From assembly GCA_049509675.1 (NCBI GenBank), contig JBEKZQ010000086.1:1-17092 (forward strand): DNA of 17,092 bases, written 5' to 3'. A program made the translations under genes and the position numbers. Positions within the stretch are counted from its first letter, which is position 1, and each line of letters opens with the position of its first letter. Below, in pieces: positions 14,016-17,092 of this stretch. Source of the stretch: JBEKZQ01 sp049509675. Its GTDB lineage: Bacteria > Planctomycetota > Planctomycetia > Pirellulales > Thermoguttaceae. The notes under the pieces were generated by a model. It did not search any database, had not been told where the DNA came from, and saw only the letters and a list, made by a program, of their open reading frames with translations.

Positions 14016-14846
14016 ATGAAAACGCACTCCAGCTACTATGTGTACGCATACTTCGATCCTCGCAACTACGAAATGCTGTACGTTGGGAAAGGACATGGCA
14101 GCCGCAAGAATGCTCATCGCGCTGTCAAAGCGGGCACTGAGAAGGAACGTCGGCTCCACGCGATCAAGCAAGCTGGACTAAAGCCACTCATTAGGGTTAT
14201 CGCGGCCAATCTCACAGAAGATCAAGCTTTCCTTGTGGAGAAAGCTTTGATATGGCGAACGGGTGCCCCGCTTATCAACGTGAGTGGGGGCCATTACGCT
14301 GATAAATTCCGGCCACCGAACACCCTCCATCTGTCCCTTCCGGGCTTCGACACAACACAGGGGGTCTACTTTATAAACGTTGACAATGCGCCTCACAGAG
14401 AATGGGAAGACTGGCGCAAATATGGATTCTTGGCGTCTGGTTATGGGCGGAAATTCAGTTCGCAGCTTGATCGTCTCGAAATCGATTCCATTGCGGCTGC
14501 CTATAAGAAGCGTAAGAAAAATGTCGGCGGGTACGTCGGCATCGCGCGAGTTATTGGGAAGCCAGTTCCTGCAAGTGATTTCCGGTATCAGGGGCACCCA
14601 CTACGCCCCCGAATGCTAGTGGGACCCGAATTGCTTCACGACGCTCAGGACGACGACAAATGTGAATACCTCGTCCCAGTTGAATGGATCAAGCACGTGC
14701 CGAAAGAAGACGCGCGATTCCGTCACAAGCCGAAATTGTTCGCAAGTCCGAGTATCGTCGTCTCGCTTTCCGGCCAACCGAAGACGCTTGAGTTCCTGGA
14801 ACAACAGTTTAAGGTGAACTTCGAGCGGCTGTTGTCGGGAGAATAA
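14016..14846 (+). CDS. GIY-YIG nuclease-domain protein with C-terminal EVE/PUA-like domain
   Basis: A 276-residue protein. Residues ~7-92 form a GIY-YIG-type nuclease domain: YVYAYFDP (8-15, the GIY strand), LYVGKG (21-26, the YIG strand), Arg30, His34, Glu75 as candidate metal ligand in LVEKALIW, and GAPLINVSGG closing the domain. Residues ~117-270 look like a second domain of EVE/PUA-like type: VYFINVDNAPHREWEDWRKY, GFLASGYG, then KKNVGGYVGIARVIG, EYLVPVEWIKHV, LFASPSIVVSL. I infer nucleic-acid binding, possibly of modified bases, from that resemblance. The frame opens earlier (13845), but the ATG at 14016 immediately precedes the conserved domain and upstream codons cross a terminator and a pyrimidine tract. 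Base composition is visibly lower in GC than its neighbours, which suggests horizontal transfer. Host defence or mobile-element function is inference. Confidence 0.75.
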   Translation: MKTHSSYYVYAYFDPRNYEMLYVGKGHGSRKNAHRAVKAGTEKERRLHAIKQAGLKPLIRVIAANLTEDQAFLVEKALIWRTGAPLINVSGGHYADKFRPPNTLHLSLPGFDTTQGVYFINVDNAPHREWEDWRKYGFLASGYGRKFSSQLDRLEIDSIAAAYKKRKKNVGGYVGIARVIGKPVPASDFRYQGHPLRPRMLVGPELLHDAQDDDKCEYLVPVEWIKHVPKEDARFRHKPKLFASPSIVVSLSGQPKTLEFLEQQFKVNFERLLSGE

Positions 14847-14880
14847 TTTCAACGGGATTACCCTAATGCCCATAACGCCG

Positions 14881-14898
14881 CAGCCGCTTTCGCGGCTG
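14881..14898 (+). terminator. Possible terminator hairpin after the GIY-YIG gene
   Basis: CAGCCGC (14881-14887), loop TTTC, GCGGCTG (14892-14898); a perfect 7 bp stem 34 bases past the stop codon. The downstream stretch is pyrimidine-rich but lacks a true T-run, so termination strength is doubtful. Confidence 0.4.
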
Positions 14899-14934
14899 GG
14901 GCGTCTTCTCCCACTCGTCAATAAGGAAGAGATA

Positions 14935-15023
14935 AAGGGGACAGGCGCATATATTGGGGTATATGCGCAATATAACGTGGCGAACATCGTGATAAATTAC
15001 CCAGTATATGCGCCTGTCCCCTT
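14935..15023. repeat. 89 bp palindromic element with 24 bp arms
   Basis: Arms 14935-14958 and 15000-15023 are inverted copies with one mismatch, beginning AAGGGGACAGGCGCATATA. Inside, 14945-14953 (GCGCATATA) can alternatively pair with 14960-14968 (TATATGCGC) as a 9 bp hairpin. The 41-base centre codes for nothing recognisable. It occupies much of the 346 bp gap between the GIY-YIG gene and the antitoxin-like gene; the rest of the gap shows only the hairpin at 14881 and a weak promoter candidate near 15180. Its GGGGAC ends resemble those of the elements at 2904, 10471 and 13511. Confidence 0.88.
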
Positions 15024-15157
15024 ATAGTTCTCCCCTTTTTTCAACTGCTCTGGAAGAATGTAAGTGTTAGCGGTGATGGCACTTATGCTGTGGAAGACCG
15101 GTTGCGCCCAACGAGAACTCGCGCGACGGCGCCCTCGTTCTTCCGAAGCGTCTCTGC

Positions 15158-15185
15158 TGGTCAAGGCGATTCTACCGGGTTATAC
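15158..15185 (+). promoter_or_regulatory. Weak promoter candidate for the antitoxin-like gene
   Basis: TATACT begins at about 15181, with TGGTCA roughly 17 bases upstream (4 of 6 to a -35 box). It sits only a few bases before the ATG at 15193, so a transcript from it would be nearly leaderless. Confidence 0.3.
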
Positions 15186-15192
15186 TCGTAGT

Positions 15193-15477
15193 ATGGAATC
15201 CACTTCGTCTCGTAACGTGACCGACCTGCCGGCGACCGAGCGACAGGTGCTTGAGGGGATGTTGGGCCAACCGCTGAGTCCAGACCAGCGGGTCTTCGTC
15301 ATGGCCTACACGCCGAGTGCCGTACCCGAGGAGTCGGTTCGCGAGGCGGCGCGGGAGCGTTTACGGAGGACGTTCGAGAAGGTCGATCAGTATGCGGCCG
15401 CGCACGGCGTCACGCCGGAGGAGGCGGAGGCGGCGATCGACGAAGCGATGGAGCACGTCCGTCCGCATAAAGGCTGA
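15193..15477 (+). CDS. Small antitoxin-like protein (orphan)
   Basis: A 94-residue acidic, mostly helical protein: TDLPATERQVLEGMLGQPLS, then a Gln/Arg segment, AARERLRRTFEKVDQYAAAH, and the tail TPEEAEAAIDEAMEHVRPHK. I do not recognise a named family with certainty. Its size, composition and tail resemble antitoxins that precede PIN-domain toxins in such genomes. The open frame extends back to 15064, but the ATG at 15193 begins the coherent protein. Its TGA stop shares a base with an ATG (TGATG at 15475-15479) that starts MRVVLD, the usual opening of PIN toxins, so translational coupling to a toxin seems to have existed. Only six toxin codons remain. Confidence 0.6.
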   Translation: MESTSSRNVTDLPATERQVLEGMLGQPLSPDQRVFVMAYTPSAVPEESVREAARERLRRTFEKVDQYAAAHGVTPEEAEAAIDEAMEHVRPHKG

Positions 15478-15494
15478 TGCGCGTTGTCCTCGAT
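15477..15494 (+). pseudogene. Five-prime remnant of a PIN-domain toxin gene
   Basis: The reading frame beginning at the overlapping ATG gives Met-Arg-Val-Val-Leu-Asp, which is how many PIN toxins begin (usually followed by Thr-Asn-Val, with that Asp a metal ligand). After the Asp codon the sequence is the reverse complement of the oxidoreductase C-terminus, whose stop codon (15494-15496) sits at the junction. The frame runs on to a TAG near 15615 with no PIN character. The identification rests on six residues plus gene order. Confidence 0.45.
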
Positions 15495-16957
15495 CACACC
15501 TCTTCCGGCACCACGAAGGGCTCGCGGTACTTGCGGGTGATGAGTTGGTTCGCCGCCTCGCTGGCGATGAACTTCTCCGTGCCCGCGTCGAACTCGAGCT
15601 TGGGGCCAAGTTGGTAGGTCTGCTTCGCGAGGTCGATTCCCAGCACCGTCTCGAGGTTGCTTTCGATGGCCTTGATGCTCTCCCGAACCTGGGGGCAGTC
15701 GCCGGCGGCTTCATAGCCCTGGCCGAAGGGCGTGGCCTTGCCGAGCCGATAGGAGGCGTTGGCCAGGTGGCACAGGGCGGCGGAATAGTGGGCCGTTTCG
15801 ATGTCGGCCATGAGGTTCTCCTGCTTGCGGCTGCGCACGCAGTCGATGAAGTTCGCGAAGATGTTGCCCGTCGGCTTTTCCAGCTTGACTGCCGGCAGTT
15901 TTTCGCCTTTGCCCTTGCCGTTGGGATAGAAGCGGCCGTCGCGGATCAGGCCTTCCTCGAGATAGAATTCATTGCCCACGTGCCCCGGCCAGCTCTTGCC
16001 GGTGGGGCCCTTCTTCTCGGTCACGCCCAGGACCTCGAAGACCAGCAGCGGGCCGCCGAAATCCATCACGGCAAGTTGGAAGTTGGGGGTTTGACCCTGG
16101 TCCTGGTAGTTCTTGCCTTCGACCCAGCGCCCGCCCAGCGACATCACGCTCTTGGGCAGCGTGCCGCCGGGGATGACCCAGCGGGCGATGTCCATCTGAT
16201 GCACGCCCTGATTGCCGATCTCGCCGTTGCCGAAGTCCCAGAACCAGTGCCAGTTGTAGTGGACGATGTTCTCGTGGTAGGGCTGCTGCGGCGCAGGGCC
16301 GAGCCAAAGGTTGAAGTCGAACCCCTTGGGCGGCTGCTTCGCCTCCTTGAAGCCGATGCTCCAGCGTCCCGCGCCGCTCTTGCTGGCGTAGGCCTTGGAG
16401 ACCAGCAGCTTGCCGTACTTTCCGCTCTTGATCAGCGCGGCCGCCGTGGCGAAAGCCTTGTCGCCGCGGCTTTGCGTGCCGTGGGAGACGATGCGCTTGT
16501 ACTTCCGCGCCGCCTCGACGCACTTGCGCCCCTCGAACACGTTGTGGCTGCAGGGCTTCTCCACGTACACGTCCTTGCCGGCCTGCATCGACCAGATCGC
16601 CAACAGCGAGTGCCAATGGTTGCAGGAAGCAATGGAGACGGCGTCGAGATCCTTGTCTTCCAGGGCCTTGCGGATGTCCTGGTAGCACTTGGGCGTGTTG
16701 CCGGCCGCGTCCTTGACGTTCTTGCTGCGCATGGCGAACAGTCGCGAATCGGGGTCGATCAGGTGGCTGATCCTGACCCCCTTCATCTTTACGTACTCGC
16801 TGAGATGGGCGCCGCCCCGGCCGTGGATGCCGGCAATGCCTATGTGAATCGCGTCGTTGGCTGCGAACACCCGGCTGCTGACCACCATGGGCGCGGCCAA
16901 AGCGGATGCGGCGATCGCGGTATGCTTCAAGAACTGACGACGGTTGTGGCGTGACAT
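15494..16957 (-). CDS. Gfo/Idh/MocA family oxidoreductase with Tat signal
   Basis: A 487-residue NAD(P)-dependent oxidoreductase. It opens with a twin-arginine signal (HNRRQFLKHTAIAASALA, Arg6-Arg7), so it should be exported folded, cofactor bound. The Rossmann part holds GIAGIHGRGG (40-49) and EKPCSHN (133-139; the EKP lysine is catalytic in this family). The GFO/IDH C-terminal domain holds GNQGVHQMDIARW with His253 and Asp256. The C-terminus (RKYREPFVVPEEV) is typical of the planctomycete subgroup. These proteins act on sugars or inositols and are very abundant in Planctomycetota; substrate unknown. A strong ribosome site (AAGGAG, 16964-16969 on the minus strand) fixes the start. It converges tail to tail with the antitoxin-like gene, 16 bp apart. 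Confidence 0.92.
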   Translation of the reverse strand: MSRHNRRQFLKHTAIAASALAAPMVVSSRVFAANDAIHIGIAGIHGRGGAHLSEYVKMKGVRISHLIDPDSRLFAMRSKNVKDAAGNTPKCYQDIRKALEDKDLDAVSIASCNHWHSLLAIWSMQAGKDVYVEKPCSHNVFEGRKCVEAARKYKRIVSHGTQSRGDKAFATAAALIKSGKYGKLLVSKAYASKSGAGRWSIGFKEAKQPPKGFDFNLWLGPAPQQPYHENIVHYNWHWFWDFGNGEIGNQGVHQMDIARWVIPGGTLPKSVMSLGGRWVEGKNYQDQGQTPNFQLAVMDFGGPLLVFEVLGVTEKKGPTGKSWPGHVGNEFYLEEGLIRDGRFYPNGKGKGEKLPAVKLEKPTGNIFANFIDCVRSRKQENLMADIETAHYSAALCHLANASYRLGKATPFGQGYEAAGDCPQVRESIKAIESNLETVLGIDLAKQTYQLGPKLEFDAGTEKFIASEAANQLITRKYREPFVVPEEV

Positions 16958-17092
16958 GGAATTCTCCTTGTGGCGGGATATATTGGGCGAGCTTTACCCC
17001 CATTAAAACGCGGGGACGCACGAAAGTCCAGAGAGCACAAGGGGAGGGCTGGAGAACTGCAAAGTTGCGATGCGAGACACTAGCCCGAAGCG

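Noticed and set aside
15317..16954. Plus-strand frame of 545 codons opposite the Gfo/Idh/MocA gene
   Set aside because: It overlaps the antitoxin-like gene in another frame and lacks conserved features; the minus strand has a Tat signal, cofactor loop and strong ribosome site.

Overview
The window looks like chromosomal DNA of a high-GC Planctomycetota bacterium, probably Pirellulales-like. I infer this from the gene families: a secreted beta-strand-repeat protein with a PEP-CTERM sorting tail, a secreted PQQ-type beta-propeller protein, a DUF6807 (PmoA-like) protein, a Tat-exported Gfo/Idh/MocA oxidoreductase ending in a typical planctomycete C-terminus, and a divergent dihydrodipicolinate-synthase-like aldolase beside an epimerase. 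No rRNA, tRNA, CRISPR array or transposase gene was seen.

Layout. (1) 1-2050, plus strand: the 3' part of a large surface protein with autotransporter-associated repeats and a PEP-CTERM tail, split by a frameshift near 1165. The 140 bases from 2051 to 2191 show nothing I can name. (2) 2192-5687, minus strand: 6-phosphogluconolactonase just downstream of a 930-residue secreted beta-propeller protein. (3) 5688-5960: a divergent intergenic region with one weak promoter candidate. (4) 5961-9025, plus strand: a secreted glycoside-hydrolase-like TIM-barrel protein followed by a secreted DUF6807 protein. (5) 9056-13860, plus strand: a probable operon of GNAT acetyltransferase, M20 deacylase/peptidase, NAD-dependent epimerase and DHDPS/NAL-family aldolase. 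(6) 13861-15060: a lower-GC island with a GIY-YIG nuclease-domain protein, preceded by a pyrimidine mirror tract and followed by a large palindromic element. (7) 15193-15494: a small antitoxin-like gene with only the first six codons of what looks like a PIN toxin. (8) 15494-16957, minus strand: the Gfo/Idh/MocA oxidoreductase. The remaining 16958-17092 is its upstream region; apart from the ribosome binding site I recognise nothing there.

The most striking signal is a set of palindromic repeats, several lying inside coding sequence without breaking it. An almost identical 44-45 bp hairpin (arms GGGGACTGTCCCAATTTTCG and CGAAAATGGGACTGTCCCC) sits in frame inside both the M20 gene (10471) and the aldolase gene (13511). 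A related 75 bp inverted repeat forms the 3' end of the beta-propeller gene (2904-2978). An 89 bp relative with 24 bp arms lies at 14935-15023. In the M20 gene three unrelated palindrome families are stacked within about 205 bp and add roughly 80-90 residues between two metal-binding blocks. This recalls Rickettsia palindromic elements, but in a planctomycete, and is the best candidate here for an undescribed system.

Functionally, the secreted proteins fit a lifestyle of degrading complex carbohydrate. The GNAT-M20-epimerase-aldolase block looks like a small catabolic cassette whose substrate cannot be read from sequence alone.
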